A stretch of 64,000 nucleotides of DNA, from positions 1 to 64,000 of the forward strand of contig NZ_JAHKPI010000016.1 of NCBI RefSeq assembly GCF_018860425.1, read 5' to 3'. The notes under the pieces are model-generated. The model saw only the letters and a program-made list of their open reading frames with translations. It had not been told where the DNA came from and did no database searches. Source of the DNA: Marinobacter sp. F3R08. GTDB lineage: Bacteria > Pseudomonadota > Gammaproteobacteria > Pseudomonadales > Oleiphilaceae. The position numbers and the translations under genes were made by a program. Positions 1 through 8,202 of the stretch are shown here, piece by piece; the stretch's first letter is position 1; every line of letters starts with the position of its first letter.

Positions 1-1179
1 TCTGCCAACGCAACGAACAGCATCTCGGATCGCCAGGCGCTAAATCAGGAAGTGCAGCAGCGGATAGAAGAAATTAACCGGATTGCCAGCCAGACTTCAT
101 TCAACGGCTTGAAAGTCCTCGATGGTACGTTCGGCACGCAAACATTTCAGGTAGGCGCCAATACAGGCGAAACGATCGGTATCAGCGGACTGGATTCCAG
201 AGGCAGCCAGCTTGGTGCCACAGCAGGAGCGACAACCGGTTTTGTTGCGCAGAGTGTTCCGTTTGCGACTGAAACAGATCCGACTGGTCTTGATTATACG
301 ACAGCCATAACAGGTACCATTAACCTTAATGGCACTGACTACGCTGTTGACAACGATGACGGCGGGAGCCCGGGCGATATCACCATTCTTGCAGCAAATA
401 TACAAACAGCGATTGCAGGTGATTTCCCAGACGTCACTGTCACCGGAGATGCGACCTCTGACACGCTTACATTCACCAACCCATCTGGCGAAACAATCCA
501 GACCTCCTTTGCTCTCACTGACGCTGCTGTCACACCAAGCACATTTGCTCAATCCTTCAATGTCGAGGGCGGGTCGCTTGCAGAGTATTTTGAGAGCAAT
601 CAACAAGCTTCGGTAGACTTCACAGTAAATGGAGTTTCTTTCAACTCAACAGACATTACTTCGCTCAATGATCTGGTGGGCGCCATAAATGCCCGCTCAA
701 ACGAGACTGGCGTAGAGGCAAACCTTGACCGGACCAACGAAGAGATCATTTTCTCTTCACAGTTCGGAAATGATATTTCGGTCCAGATCACCTCGGATCT
801 CGACGGAGATACCGTTAACGATATCGATCTGGACGAAACCTACACCTCTGCGGCCAACACCGTATCTCTTAATGATATTGACATTTCAACATCAGACGGA
901 GCAGATTTGGCGATGATCTCGATTGATTTCGCAATCGACAAAATCAACGGCTTCAGGGCCGAGCTGGGCGCCGTCCAGAATCGGTTCGAATCCACCATCG
1001 CGAACCTGGCAACCACCTCCGAAAATCTCTCGGCTTCCAACAGCCGGATCCGGGATGCCGATTTCGCTGCAGAATCGGCCGAACTGGCCAGAACCCAGGT
1101 ACTCCAGCAGGCCGGCCTCTCTGTACTGGCCCAGGCCAACGCCAGACCTCAGCAGGTACTTCAGCTGCTGCAGGGATAA
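1..1179 (+). CDS. fliC: Flagellin, 5' truncated by the window edge
   Basis: Structural subunit of the flagellar filament, exported by the flagellar type III apparatus. The frame is open from base 1, and the first residues (SANATNSISDRQALNQEVQQ) match the conserved N-terminal D1 helix of flagellins at about residue 100, so roughly the first 300 bases of the gene lie outside. The C-terminal D1/D0 helix is complete (AVQNRFESTIANLATTSENL, then LSVLAQANARPQQVLQLLQG). Between them lies a long variable surface domain, rich in Thr, Asp and Ser, with a flagellin-IN-like stretch near bases 610-720. A GTG at 52 lies in frame but is internal to the conserved helix and is not the start. A strong terminator follows. 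The final ANARPQQ differs from the more usual ANQRPQ but is within family variation. Confidence 0.95.
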   Translation, partial: SANATNSISDRQALNQEVQQRIEEINRIASQTSFNGLKVLDGTFGTQTFQVGANTGETIGISGLDSRGSQLGATAGATTGFVAQSVPFATETDPTGLDYTTAITGTINLNGTDYAVDNDDGGSPGDITILAANIQTAIAGDFPDVTVTGDATSDTLTFTNPSGETIQTSFALTDAAVTPSTFAQSFNVEGGSLAEYFESNQQASVDFTVNGVSFNSTDITSLNDLVGAINARSNETGVEANLDRTNEEIIFSSQFGNDISVQITSDLDGDTVNDIDLDETYTSAANTVSLNDIDISTSDGADLAMISIDFAIDKINGFRAELGAVQNRFESTIANLATTSENLSASNSRIRDADFAAESAELARTQVLQQAGLSVLAQANARPQQVLQLLQG

Positions 1180-1195
1180 CGGCAGAGCCTCCCCC

Positions 1196-1231
1196 AAAAA
1201 AAGGGCCCGGTGCAAACCGGGCCCTTTTTTT
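1196..1231 (+). terminator. Rho-independent terminator after flagellin
   Basis: A 15-bp perfectly complementary stem (A7GGGCCCGG at 1196-1210, CCGGGCCCT7 at 1217-1231) encloses a six-base loop and ends in a T run. The A run on the other side makes it able to work in both directions. It lies 17 bases after the flagellin stop codon. Confidence 0.9.
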
Positions 1232-1272
1232 ATCCCCCCCTTCCGTCGCTTGAAACAGCCGGTTAAACGAAC

Positions 1273-1288
1273 TGGCACGCCTTTCGCA
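1273..1288 (+). promoter_or_regulatory. Sigma-54 promoter for the TPR gene
   Basis: The sequence TGGCACGCCTTTCGCA keeps the essential GG (1274-1275) and GC (1286-1287) dinucleotides separated by exactly ten bases, and matches the TGGCACG half of the RpoN consensus fully. Transcription would begin near 1299, about 74 bases before the chosen ATG. In polar-flagellate gammaproteobacteria such promoters are driven by FleQ/FleR-type activators, so this ties the next gene to flagellar expression. Confidence 0.7.
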
Positions 1289-1372
1289 ACATATCCCTCA
1301 AAGCACGGCAAAACGCCCAGAAACTGCAGACCTTTGCCGCTTCGAACAGCGGCTATATTCACGAGGTGTCAC

Positions 1373-3373
1373 ATGCAAGCCAAGCATCAAATTCAGGTAT
1401 CCCAGTCCCAACAGGCCCAGGTAGCTCGTCTGCTTTTGCAGGCCAATCTTGCCTACCGGGAATCCAACAGCAACCGCCTCAGCCATATCCAGCGGCTGAA
1501 GGCCCGGCAGGAATGCCGGGACTACCTGAACGAGGCGCTGGCCCTGGAGCCGGAGAACGCCGGAGCCCTTGGCCTGCTCGGCCGGGTGGAGATGGACGAC
1601 GGGCAGCTTGAGAAAGCCCACACCCTGTTTAACGCCAGCCTGGAGCATCAGCCTGGCCAGGCCCAGCAACATTGCAACCTGGGCTACTGGGCTCTGAAAA
1701 CAGAGCGCCCGACGCTTGCCGAGCAATATTTTGTGGAAGCTCTGGAATGCGACCGGCAATCTGCCGCCGCTTTCTGTGGCGTTGCCCACGCCAGACGTTT
1801 GCAGGGGCAGTTCGATGTGGCCTACCTGCACTACCGTAAACTTCTGCAATCTGGCGCTGAGTGGGATTCTGTGTACAGCGGCATGCTGTCCTGCGCCCAA
1901 CACCTGGAAGTGAACTCGGCAGATTCGGCTCTGGCCAGGGATGCGATCGCCCTGTTGCAGAAGGAGGGTTTACCACACCAGGAGCTCGGCCGCTTTGTCG
2001 GCACGATCATTCATCAACAGTACGGCCTGGATAACCCGGACGCACAGATCTATCTGGATGCCGTCAGTGCCGACGAACTGTTGATCCTTGCCCTCAGGAA
2101 GACCCTGATGCCCAACCCAGCCGTTGAAGAGCTGGTAACCATGCTGCGCCGGGCCATCATTGCTGAAGTGGCGCAAACTGTTGAACTTCGGGACGAACTG
2201 CAGCGCTTGACACTCGCTATTGCCGAGTACGCCGACCGAACCGGTTATGCCCTGGCAGCCGAAGATGATGAGGAGCGTCTTGTCTGTGCCATCAATGACA
2301 GCATTCAGGCCCAGCTCGCCCTTGGCGAAGAACAGGATGGTCTTATCGGTTCGTTGATGATCAGCGCGATGTATGGCGCCCTCTTCCACCAATCCTTCGC
2401 CGTCCAGCTCGGCCAGTGGAATCTGGTGGACTGGCCTCTGGCTCTGCAACCCGTGCTGGCCGCCAGCTATTACAACCGGGCCCAAGAAGAGGCCATCAAA
2501 CAGAACTTCGAAGAAAAAACGGAAGAACTCTGCCTGAAGAAAACCGATGTGCCTCAGGCATGGCCTTCCTGGTCTCAGTTGGCCTACCGCACACAAAGCA
2601 GTCTGAAATCTCTGATGGCTACGGAATTGGGACTGCCCACCGAGCATCTTCCGGCCACCCTCCGCATCATGGTGTGCGGTGCCCAGTCGGGTCAGCGAGC
2701 GATGGAGCTGGCCAGCTATCTGGATGATGTGGAAGTGATCGCGGTGGATGAATCCCTGGCCAACATCGCCAAAGCCACGCGCATGGCGAACGACATGGGC
2801 ATGGACAACATCGTATTCTGGCCCTGGTCCATTGCCCGGCGCTTCGTAGCTGATGGACACCAGGTTCACTGGATCGAAGTCGGTCGCCTGCCCTCACCGG
2901 CCATGACCACCCTGTCTCTGGCAGCGCTTGCCAACGAAGCCACCGGCTCCGGCGCGGTGGTGCATTTACACACGGCCGTTGCCGAACAAACGGCGGGCGA
3001 CAAACAGATTCGCAAACTGGTGAAAGAACACAGGCTTCAAGCCACCCGCCAGACCCTGCGCCAGCTCCGCCGGATGGTCCTGTCCAATCGGGGCGATGCC
3101 ACCTGGCAGGAGCTGACTGCTGATGCCGATTTTTACAGCCTCGGCGGCTGCCGGGACCGCTGGTTCCGGGCACAGGATACTGCCCAGCTGAAACAACTGA
3201 TGGCGATGGTCAGCAACGAGGTGGAATGGAAGCTGGTCAAAGCCCGGGATGTGGATGGCCATAGCCTGGCAACCGGGCCGGTTCAGAAACAGATTCAGGC
3301 GGAGGCGCTGGGCAGTGAGGTGCAAAGTCTGATGGGGCAGAATTTGAGTGTCTATTTCCTGAAGCGACGCTGA
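1373..3373 (+). CDS. TPR protein with a degenerate methyltransferase-like domain
   Basis: 666 residues. Residues about 45-170 form consecutive tetratricopeptide-type helical pairs (ALALEPENAGALGLLGRVEM, then FNASLEHQPGQAQQHCNLGY), which serve protein-protein contacts. Around residues 420-480 there is a Rossmann-like stretch (IMVCGAQSGQRAMELASYLD, then VEVIAVDESLANIAKATRMA) resembling the SAM-binding motif I region of methyltransferases, but the usual glycine-rich D/E-x-G-x-G-x-G is altered, so catalysis is doubtful. The ATG at 1373 was chosen because GAGGTG lies five bases upstream; the frame is open much further upstream through the flagellin gene, but that is a shadow. The sigma-54 promoter and the flagellin neighbour suggest a role in flagellin modification or motility. 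This is inference. Confidence 0.7.
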   Translation: MQAKHQIQVSQSQQAQVARLLLQANLAYRESNSNRLSHIQRLKARQECRDYLNEALALEPENAGALGLLGRVEMDDGQLEKAHTLFNASLEHQPGQAQQHCNLGYWALKTERPTLAEQYFVEALECDRQSAAAFCGVAHARRLQGQFDVAYLHYRKLLQSGAEWDSVYSGMLSCAQHLEVNSADSALARDAIALLQKEGLPHQELGRFVGTIIHQQYGLDNPDAQIYLDAVSADELLILALRKTLMPNPAVEELVTMLRRAIIAEVAQTVELRDELQRLTLAIAEYADRTGYALAAEDDEERLVCAINDSIQAQLALGEEQDGLIGSLMISAMYGALFHQSFAVQLGQWNLVDWPLALQPVLAASYYNRAQEEAIKQNFEEKTEELCLKKTDVPQAWPSWSQLAYRTQSSLKSLMATELGLPTEHLPATLRIMVCGAQSGQRAMELASYLDDVEVIAVDESLANIAKATRMANDMGMDNIVFWPWSIARRFVADGHQVHWIEVGRLPSPAMTTLSLAALANEATGSGAVVHLHTAVAEQTAGDKQIRKLVKEHRLQATRQTLRQLRRMVLSNRGDATWQELTADADFYSLGGCRDRWFRAQDTAQLKQLMAMVSNEVEWKLVKARDVDGHSLATGPVQKQIQAEALGSEVQSLMGQNLSVYFLKRR

Positions 3374-3381
3374 GCACACTC

Positions 3382-3412
3382 CGGGGTCAGGTGTGCTTTT
3401 CTCCTGACCCCG
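3382..3412. repeat. REP-like hairpin, copy 1 (GGGGTCAG...CTGACCCC)
   Basis: Inverted repeat CGGGGTCAG (3382-3390) and CTGACCCCG (3404-3412) with a 13-base loop, just downstream of the TPR gene and in the gap between convergent genes. The same GGGGTCAG/CTGACCCC arms recur at 54742-54771. Palindromes of this type are usually dispersed REP elements mobilised by Y1-type (RAYT) transposases. It could also act as a transcription end point, though there is no T run. Confidence 0.5.
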
Positions 3413-3428
3413 CCGTCCACCCTGCTTC

Positions 3429-4874
3429 TCAGACGTACGGAATCAAAGACTCGCCGTACAAATGCAGTTCCTCAAGCACATATCGGCGCTGGGGCGTCAG
3501 CTCCGGATCCGCCGCCAGGCGCTGTAATTCCTGAGCGTATGCCTCCAAAGACCGCCAACCCTTCTTCGGATGCATCAGCCGCTGGCTGCGAAACGCCTCC
3601 CAGCGCTCCATCTCTTCACCCATCAGGCTGCCTGGATAGTTTCTCGCCCGATAACGGAACAGCAGCTCCTGCAGTCGATCATCTTCAAAGTTTACTTCCA
3701 GCTCACCCAGGGTTTCCACTGGCTGCTCCAGCACCCAATTCAGCTTCTCGCGGTCAGTCTTGCTGATAAAACCGCCGGCATAGAGCTGCTCATCCGGATC
3801 GGTAAGATCGCTTTCGTGAGGCTGGTCAAAGGCTTCGGCAATTCTGGCTGGCAGATCCGGCGCTTTGCGTAACATCGCCAGATTGGCACGCAGAGTGTCA
3901 CCATCCAACGCCAGCTCTTCGAGCCGTTCCGCAGAAAGCGTGGAAAGCATGGTCGCCGGCGCCAGCACCGGGCATTTATTCAGTTGCACACCTTTCAGAG
4001 GAAAGCGGCTCACGCCCTCCCCCAGTTCCGCCCGGGAGGTAAATACCCGCTCTCGAATCTGCGCCGGACTGGCGTTGATCAGCTCCGAGGGATCTTCCCT
4101 CAGATCGTAAACAATCACCAGATTCTTGTTGGTGGGATGATCGGCTACCGGTGCCACCATCGCGCAGCATCCGCGGCTGGCCGGATACTTGGCGGATATA
4201 TGGAACACCGGCTTCATGGTGGCGGTATCCAGCATGGTGCGGGCAGAATGTTTGTCTTTGTTCTGCAACACAAAATCAAAGAGCCTCGGCTGCTTCTCCT
4301 TGATCAGTCTGGCCACCGCTATCGTTGCCTCAACATCCGACATGGCATCGTGGGCTGCCTCGTGCGTGATGCCGTTTGCGACTGTCAGCTCTTCCAGCCT
4401 GAAACTGGGGCTGCCATCTTCCTTGCGGGGCCAGTTGATACCTTCCGGACGCAGGGCGTAGGTTAGCCGCACCATATCAATGATGTCCCAGCGGGAATTA
4501 CCGTTTTGCCATTCACGGGCATAGGGATCACGCAGGTTCCGGTACAGGGTGTGGCGACTAACCTCGTCATCGAAGCGCAAACTGTTATAACCCACCACAC
4601 ACGTGCCAGGTTGACTGAACGCTTCGTTGATCTGGGCAATAAACTCGGCCTCCGGGAAGCCGTCTTCCAGCGCTTTCTGCGGGGTAATGCCGGTAATCAG
4701 ACAGGCTTCGGGTGATGGCAGGTAATCGTCCGCCGGCTTGCAGTAGATCACCAACGGGTCTTCGATGATATTGAGATCCGCATCCGTTCGCACGCCGGCA
4801 AACTGGGAAGGCCTGTCGTGAACCGGGTCTACTCCGAAGGTTTCATAATCGTGCCAGTAAAACGAGCGGATCAA
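3429..4874 (-). CDS. sbcB: Exodeoxyribonuclease I
   Basis: 481 residues, the normal length for ExoI, a 3'-5' single-strand DNA exonuclease in mismatch repair and recombination. The N-terminus carries the DEDD-type Exo I motif (FYWHDYETFGVDP, with the first catalytic Asp and Glu in DYE). The Exo II region (NSLRFDDEVSRHTLYRNL) and the Exo III region (HEAAHDAMSDVEATIAVARL) follow, and an SH3-like domain and helical C-terminal region specific to ExoI complete the protein. It stands alone on the minus strand between a REP-like hairpin and a secreted hypothetical. Confidence 0.96.
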   Translation of the reverse strand: MIRSFYWHDYETFGVDPVHDRPSQFAGVRTDADLNIIEDPLVIYCKPADDYLPSPEACLITGITPQKALEDGFPEAEFIAQINEAFSQPGTCVVGYNSLRFDDEVSRHTLYRNLRDPYAREWQNGNSRWDIIDMVRLTYALRPEGINWPRKEDGSPSFRLEELTVANGITHEAAHDAMSDVEATIAVARLIKEKQPRLFDFVLQNKDKHSARTMLDTATMKPVFHISAKYPASRGCCAMVAPVADHPTNKNLVIVYDLREDPSELINASPAQIRERVFTSRAELGEGVSRFPLKGVQLNKCPVLAPATMLSTLSAERLEELALDGDTLRANLAMLRKAPDLPARIAEAFDQPHESDLTDPDEQLYAGGFISKTDREKLNWVLEQPVETLGELEVNFEDDRLQELLFRYRARNYPGSLMGEEMERWEAFRSQRLMHPKKGWRSLEAYAQELQRLAADPELTPQRRYVLEELHLYGESLIPYV

Positions 4875-4923
4875 GGGACTAAGCTCCTGCCAGGTAAGTT
4901 ATACACGGCCCGAAGTCTAGCAT

Positions 4924-5805
4924 TTAAAACAATTGGGTACCCATATCCACCTGATGGGTCTGCAACCGATCTACGCCCTGGGTAATCAACTGGCTCATGT
5001 CGACCTTCATGCTTGTGGGCAGATTGATAAACACCCCCTTGTCAGCATTGATAACGGTTGCGCCGTCCGGGCTCTGCCACTCTACGCCTTCCCGCTGAAA
5101 ACCGATGAAGAAATCGCTGGTGAAGTCCGTAACGCCGTTGCTGCCTTCTTCGCCAACGTACAGAGACTGAAGGTGGGTCAGAGGCGCACAATTAATGCCC
5201 TGGGCACAATCTGCCGTGCCGTCGTCGATTCCAATATGGCTCGCGCGGTAGTTGGTGGCCTGCGTGTTGTCGTCGAACAGGGTAGCATCGTACTCCTGGC
5301 CACCACTGGTCAGCGTCAGTCCAATATCACCACTGAAACTGCTGGTCAGCGAAGAAACCGACCCTCTGGCTTGCTCAAACCCCATGCGAAAGCCGGAAAG
5401 CTTACCTTCGATCGGATCTTCGGCCAGTTCGATATAGGGTTTGTAAGCTTCGAAATGGACGGTATCACCGGCACTGTAGGTCGCGCCGTTGAATTGCTCA
5501 CCGTCATTACGGGCAATATGGCCCAGCGCTACATGCTGAGCCGCGAAGTCCACGCCGCCGTTAATCTCACCAGCCTGCACATCATCCACGTTCAACCGGG
5601 TTTCCACATCCATGGTCAACGTCATGCGCGTAAACTCATGGGGGTTTCCCGGAATGTCCTGAATGTTCTCGATCTGCATAAAGGCCTGCCCGGTCACCTC
5701 ACCCATGCTTGCATCGGAAATGGGTTTCAGTTCGGCCTGGACAACGGGCGCAATACCCAGGCAAAACAGGGTAACGACAGCGCATCCATACGCATGCTGT
5801 GTCAT
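4924..5805 (-). CDS. Secreted hypothetical protein (DUF6160-like)
   Basis: 293 residues with a clear signal peptide: hydrophobic segment CAVVTLFCLGIAPVVQA, predicted cleavage before ELKPIS. The mature N-terminus LKPISDASMGEVTGQA matches the pattern '(M/I)SD..(M/L)..VTGQA' that I associate with the DUF6160 group of marine gammaproteobacteria. The rest is predicted beta-rich, Gly/Asp-rich and low in cysteine, with two Cys in DCAQGINCAPLTH that could form a disulfide. No enzyme motif is visible. It is probably periplasmic or outer-surface. The family name is from memory and uncertain. Confidence 0.6.
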   Translation of the reverse strand: MTQHAYGCAVVTLFCLGIAPVVQAELKPISDASMGEVTGQAFMQIENIQDIPGNPHEFTRMTLTMDVETRLNVDDVQAGEINGGVDFAAQHVALGHIARNDGEQFNGATYSAGDTVHFEAYKPYIELAEDPIEGKLSGFRMGFEQARGSVSSLTSSFSGDIGLTLTSGGQEYDATLFDDNTQATNYRASHIGIDDGTADCAQGINCAPLTHLQSLYVGEEGSNGVTDFTSDFFIGFQREGVEWQSPDGATVINADKGVFINLPTSMKVDMSQLITQGVDRLQTHQVDMGTQLF

Positions 5806-6069
5806 AGTTTTTGTCTCTGAAGTTGTTTTTAGAGTCGGTTTTCGACGCCAGACTCCACTGCGGCCCGGTTTGTTTTCGTTCTCCGGTACTCACAGGCGGC
5901 CGGGTTATACACTCTTTTTGTCAGCCGCAGGCACACTATAACCAAGGCAGTCCGGGCAAGAGAGTGAGCAGAGTCACAATCACCATTTACAATTCAGTAA
6001 TACTCAGTCAATTTTGAATACAGTCACAAAACCTTTGGCCTATTATATTTACAGCATCTTACGAAACGT

Positions 6070-6082
6070 TACAGCTGCTGTA
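6070..6082. promoter_or_regulatory. 13-bp palindrome, possible operator
   Basis: TACAGC-T-GCTGTA is a perfect inverted repeat centred about 39 bases upstream of the extended -10 at 6109-6117. It is flanked on both sides by AAACGT (6064-6069 and 6085-6090). The location just upstream of the -35 position suits an activator or repressor site. The regulator is unknown. Confidence 0.35.
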
Positions 6083-6108
6083 GCAAACGTGTACATAATA
6101 AATACTAC

Positions 6109-6117
6109 TGGTATACT
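6109..6117 (+). promoter_or_regulatory. Extended -10 promoter of the REC-CheC/DGC operon
   Basis: TGGTATACT is an extended -10 element (TG-n-TATACT). No good -35 is present, as often with extended -10 promoters. Transcription would begin near 6124, only three or four bases before the first ATG at 6128, so the message may be effectively leaderless. Confidence 0.45.
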
Positions 6118-6127
6118 TCCGCACCTT

Positions 6128-6183
6128 ATGACCAACCCTTTACGGCCCCACCAATGACCAACCCTTTACGGCCCCGCCAATGA
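6128..6183 (+). other. Two tandem nine-codon mini-ORFs (26-bp duplication)
   Basis: A 26-bp unit is present twice (6128-6153 and 6154-6179, one base different). Each copy encodes ATG plus eight codons (MTNPLRPHQ and MTNPLRPRQ) and ends in a TGA that overlaps the next ATG as ATGA. The second stop overlaps the ATG of the response regulator at 6180. No Shine-Dalgarno sequence precedes any of the three ATGs, so ribosomes starting on a near-leaderless message could pass from one to the next by termination-reinitiation. Alternatively this is a simple slippage duplication of a start region. Confidence 0.5.
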
Positions 6184-7208
6184 CCACTCGCATATTGATC
6201 TGCGATGACTCTGCGCTTGCCAGAAAACAAATGGCCCGGGCCCTGCCAGAGGGATTGCGTGGGGATGTCAGCTTCGCAAAGGACGGTGTTGAAGCTCTGG
6301 AGAAACTGCGCCGGAACGAAGCCGAGCTGATGTTTCTCGATCTGAACATGCCCGAGATGGACGGCTATCAGGTGCTGGAACACGTTCTTAAGGAAGATTT
6401 GCCGGTCATGACCATTGTCGTTTCCGGCGATATCCAGCCTGAGGCCCGGGAGCGGGTGAAGAAGCTCGGAGCGCTCGACTTCATCAAAAAACCCACAGAA
6501 ACCTGGGTCGTTCTGGATCTGCTGGTCGAATACGGGGTGTACCGGCCCGGCGAGCTGGAAGACACCGCGCTGCACGACAACAACCTCAAGAGCACATCCA
6601 GCAACCGTCCTGAAATCTCGGTATCTCTGAACGACTACCTGCAGGAAATTTCCAACGTCGCCATGGGCCGGTCTTCTGACTTGCTGGCGAGGTTGTTGAA
6701 AGTCTTTGTCAAACAACCCATTCCCAAGGTTGCCTTCCTGGCCAATTCTGAATTGCACATGGCCATTTCCTCGGTCAGCGACAGTGATACCTACTCGGCC
6801 GTTTGCCAGGGGTTCACCGGTGCCGGCATTGCCGGTGAAGCACTGCTGCTGTTCGCAGACGCCAGCTTCCGGGAAATGGCCGAGATGCTGCATTATGAGA
6901 ACCTTGAGGGTGAGGCAGTAAACGTCGAAGTACTGATGGATATGTCCAGCATTCTGTTCGGCGCCTTCCTCAAAGGGATTGGCGACCAGCTCGATCTGAA
7001 CCTCGGCCTTGGCCACCCCACCGTCCTTGGTCAGCATCGGCAAATTAACGAATTGCTGGAACACCACAGTGCCCGGGAAGAACAGCTTTTGTGTATTGAA
7101 ATATGCTACACCCTGGAAAACCGCGACATTGAATGCGACATGCTGATCCTCCTAACTGAGGATTCAGTGCCTTTTCTGGAAGATCGTCTGCAATACCTGG
7201 TGGACTGA
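6180..7208 (+). CDS. Response regulator with C-terminal CheC-type phosphatase domain
   Basis: 342 residues. Residues 1-115 are a receiver domain with acidic pair D9-D10, phospho-acceptor D54 in LMFLDLNMPEMDGY, S82 and K104. Residues about 145-342 resemble CheC/CheX/FliY: the first helix has D152-x3-E156-x2-N159 followed 22 residues later by P182, exactly the phosphatase signature. The second helix (VLMDMSSILFGAFLKGIGDQ) lacks the E-x2-N pair, so only one active site is expected. The known family role is CheY-P dephosphorylation; fusion to a receiver suggests regulated phosphatase or signal-sink activity. The start is the third ATG of the duplicated leader. The diguanylate cyclase follows after three bases, so they form an operon. 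Confidence 0.8.
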   Translation: MTTRILICDDSALARKQMARALPEGLRGDVSFAKDGVEALEKLRRNEAELMFLDLNMPEMDGYQVLEHVLKEDLPVMTIVVSGDIQPEARERVKKLGALDFIKKPTETWVVLDLLVEYGVYRPGELEDTALHDNNLKSTSSNRPEISVSLNDYLQEISNVAMGRSSDLLARLLKVFVKQPIPKVAFLANSELHMAISSVSDSDTYSAVCQGFTGAGIAGEALLLFADASFREMAEMLHYENLEGEAVNVEVLMDMSSILFGAFLKGIGDQLDLNLGLGHPTVLGQHRQINELLEHHSAREEQLLCIEICYTLENRDIECDMLILLTEDSVPFLEDRLQYLVD

Positions 7209-7211
7209 CTC

Positions 7212-8165
7212 ATGGCCATAGAAGAATCTGAAGCCAACTCTTTTCACTGGCTCATGGACATGCTGGAATCAGTGGAAGTTGGCCTGGTGGTCCTGGATCT
7301 GGACTTCAAAGTTGAAGTCTGGAACGGGTTTATGGAGAACCACAGTGGCATCACCGCCAGCAAGATCCAGGGACAGAACCTGTTTGATGCCTTCCCGGAT
7401 ATTCCCGAAGCCTGGCTAACCCGCAAAGTGGACGCCGTAGCCCTTCTGAATACCAAAGCCTTCACATCCTGGGAGCAGCGCCCTTACCTGTTCAGGTTCC
7501 GCAACACCCGGCCGATAACCGGCACCGAGAAGTACATGTTCCAGAACCTCACCATCAGCCCGCTTTCCGGCACCAATGGCCAGGTCGAGAAAGTGTGCCT
7601 TATGGTGTACGACGTAACCGAATTTGCCAGCAGCAAAATGGCTCTGGAACGGGCCAACGAGCAACTGGCGAAGCTCAGTATGACCGATCGCCTCACTGGC
7701 CTGCTGAATCGCGGTACCTGGGAAAACCTGGTCGACGCCGAGTTCGAACGCTTCCGCCGCTACGGCCATGCCACCAGCCTGGTGATGTTCGATATTGACC
7801 ACTTCAAACCGGTGAACGACACCCACGGCCACCTGGCCGGAGATGAAGTCATCAAACACACCGCCAGCGTTACCCGAGGTGCCATTCGCCAGACGGACAG
7901 CGCCGGGCGTTACGGCGGAGAGGAGTTCGGCATCATATTGCCGGAAACCGACGCCGAAGGCGCCCGCATCATCTGCGAACGGATACGGGAAACCATAGAA
8001 AAGAGTGTGGTGAACACCAGCGTGGCATCCATCCGCTATACCGTCAGCATTGGCATTGCCCAGTTAACCGCCGAACCGGAAAACTATATGCAGTGGATGC
8101 AGAAAGCAGATGAGGCACTGTATGAGGCGAAGGAAAGCGGAAGGAACCGGATAGTAGTGGGTTAA
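7212..8165 (+). CDS. PAS-domain diguanylate cyclase
   Basis: 317 residues. Makes cyclic di-GMP from two GTP. An N-terminal PAS-like sensor (about residues 10-130; LVVLDLDFKVEVWNGFMENH) is joined by a short helix to a GGDEF domain that starts at LSMTDRLTGLLNRGTWE. The active-site motif is GGEEF (RYGGEEFGIILPE), a functional variant, and RQTD lies five residues before it, giving a complete RxxD inhibitory site. No membrane segment is present, so the enzyme is cytosolic. It directly follows the REC-CheC gene, which probably controls it or shares its input. Confidence 0.92.
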   Translation: MAIEESEANSFHWLMDMLESVEVGLVVLDLDFKVEVWNGFMENHSGITASKIQGQNLFDAFPDIPEAWLTRKVDAVALLNTKAFTSWEQRPYLFRFRNTRPITGTEKYMFQNLTISPLSGTNGQVEKVCLMVYDVTEFASSKMALERANEQLAKLSMTDRLTGLLNRGTWENLVDAEFERFRRYGHATSLVMFDIDHFKPVNDTHGHLAGDEVIKHTASVTRGAIRQTDSAGRYGGEEFGIILPETDAEGARIICERIRETIEKSVVNTSVASIRYTVSIGIAQLTAEPENYMQWMQKADEALYEAKESGRNRIVVG

Positions 8166-8202
8166 GCAGCCCCTCTCCGGACAGGAGAAGGGCCAACTCA
8201 GA

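Larger units (their letters stand above)
5806..6127. other. Intergenic region between divergent genes
   Basis: 322 bases between the secreted hypothetical (minus) and the response-regulator unit (plus). The half next to 6127 is AT-rich and holds a 13-bp palindrome and an extended -10. I could not find a convincing -35/-10 pair for the minus-strand gene and saw no ORF or RNA gene here. Confidence 0.6.

Noticed and set aside
923..1372. Upstream extension of the TPR reading frame by 150 codons.
   Set aside because: It runs antiphase through the conserved flagellin C-terminus and the terminator. The ATG at 1373 has a good ribosome-binding site and a promoter at the right distance.
6126..7067. 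313-codon minus-strand frame opposite the response regulator.
   Set aside because: No ribosome-binding site or family motif; the plus-strand protein has complete receiver and CheC motifs.
8171..8195. Possible hairpin (CCCTCTCC...GGAGAAGGG) between the cyclase and mvaT genes.
   Set aside because: Imperfect stem and no T run on either strand.
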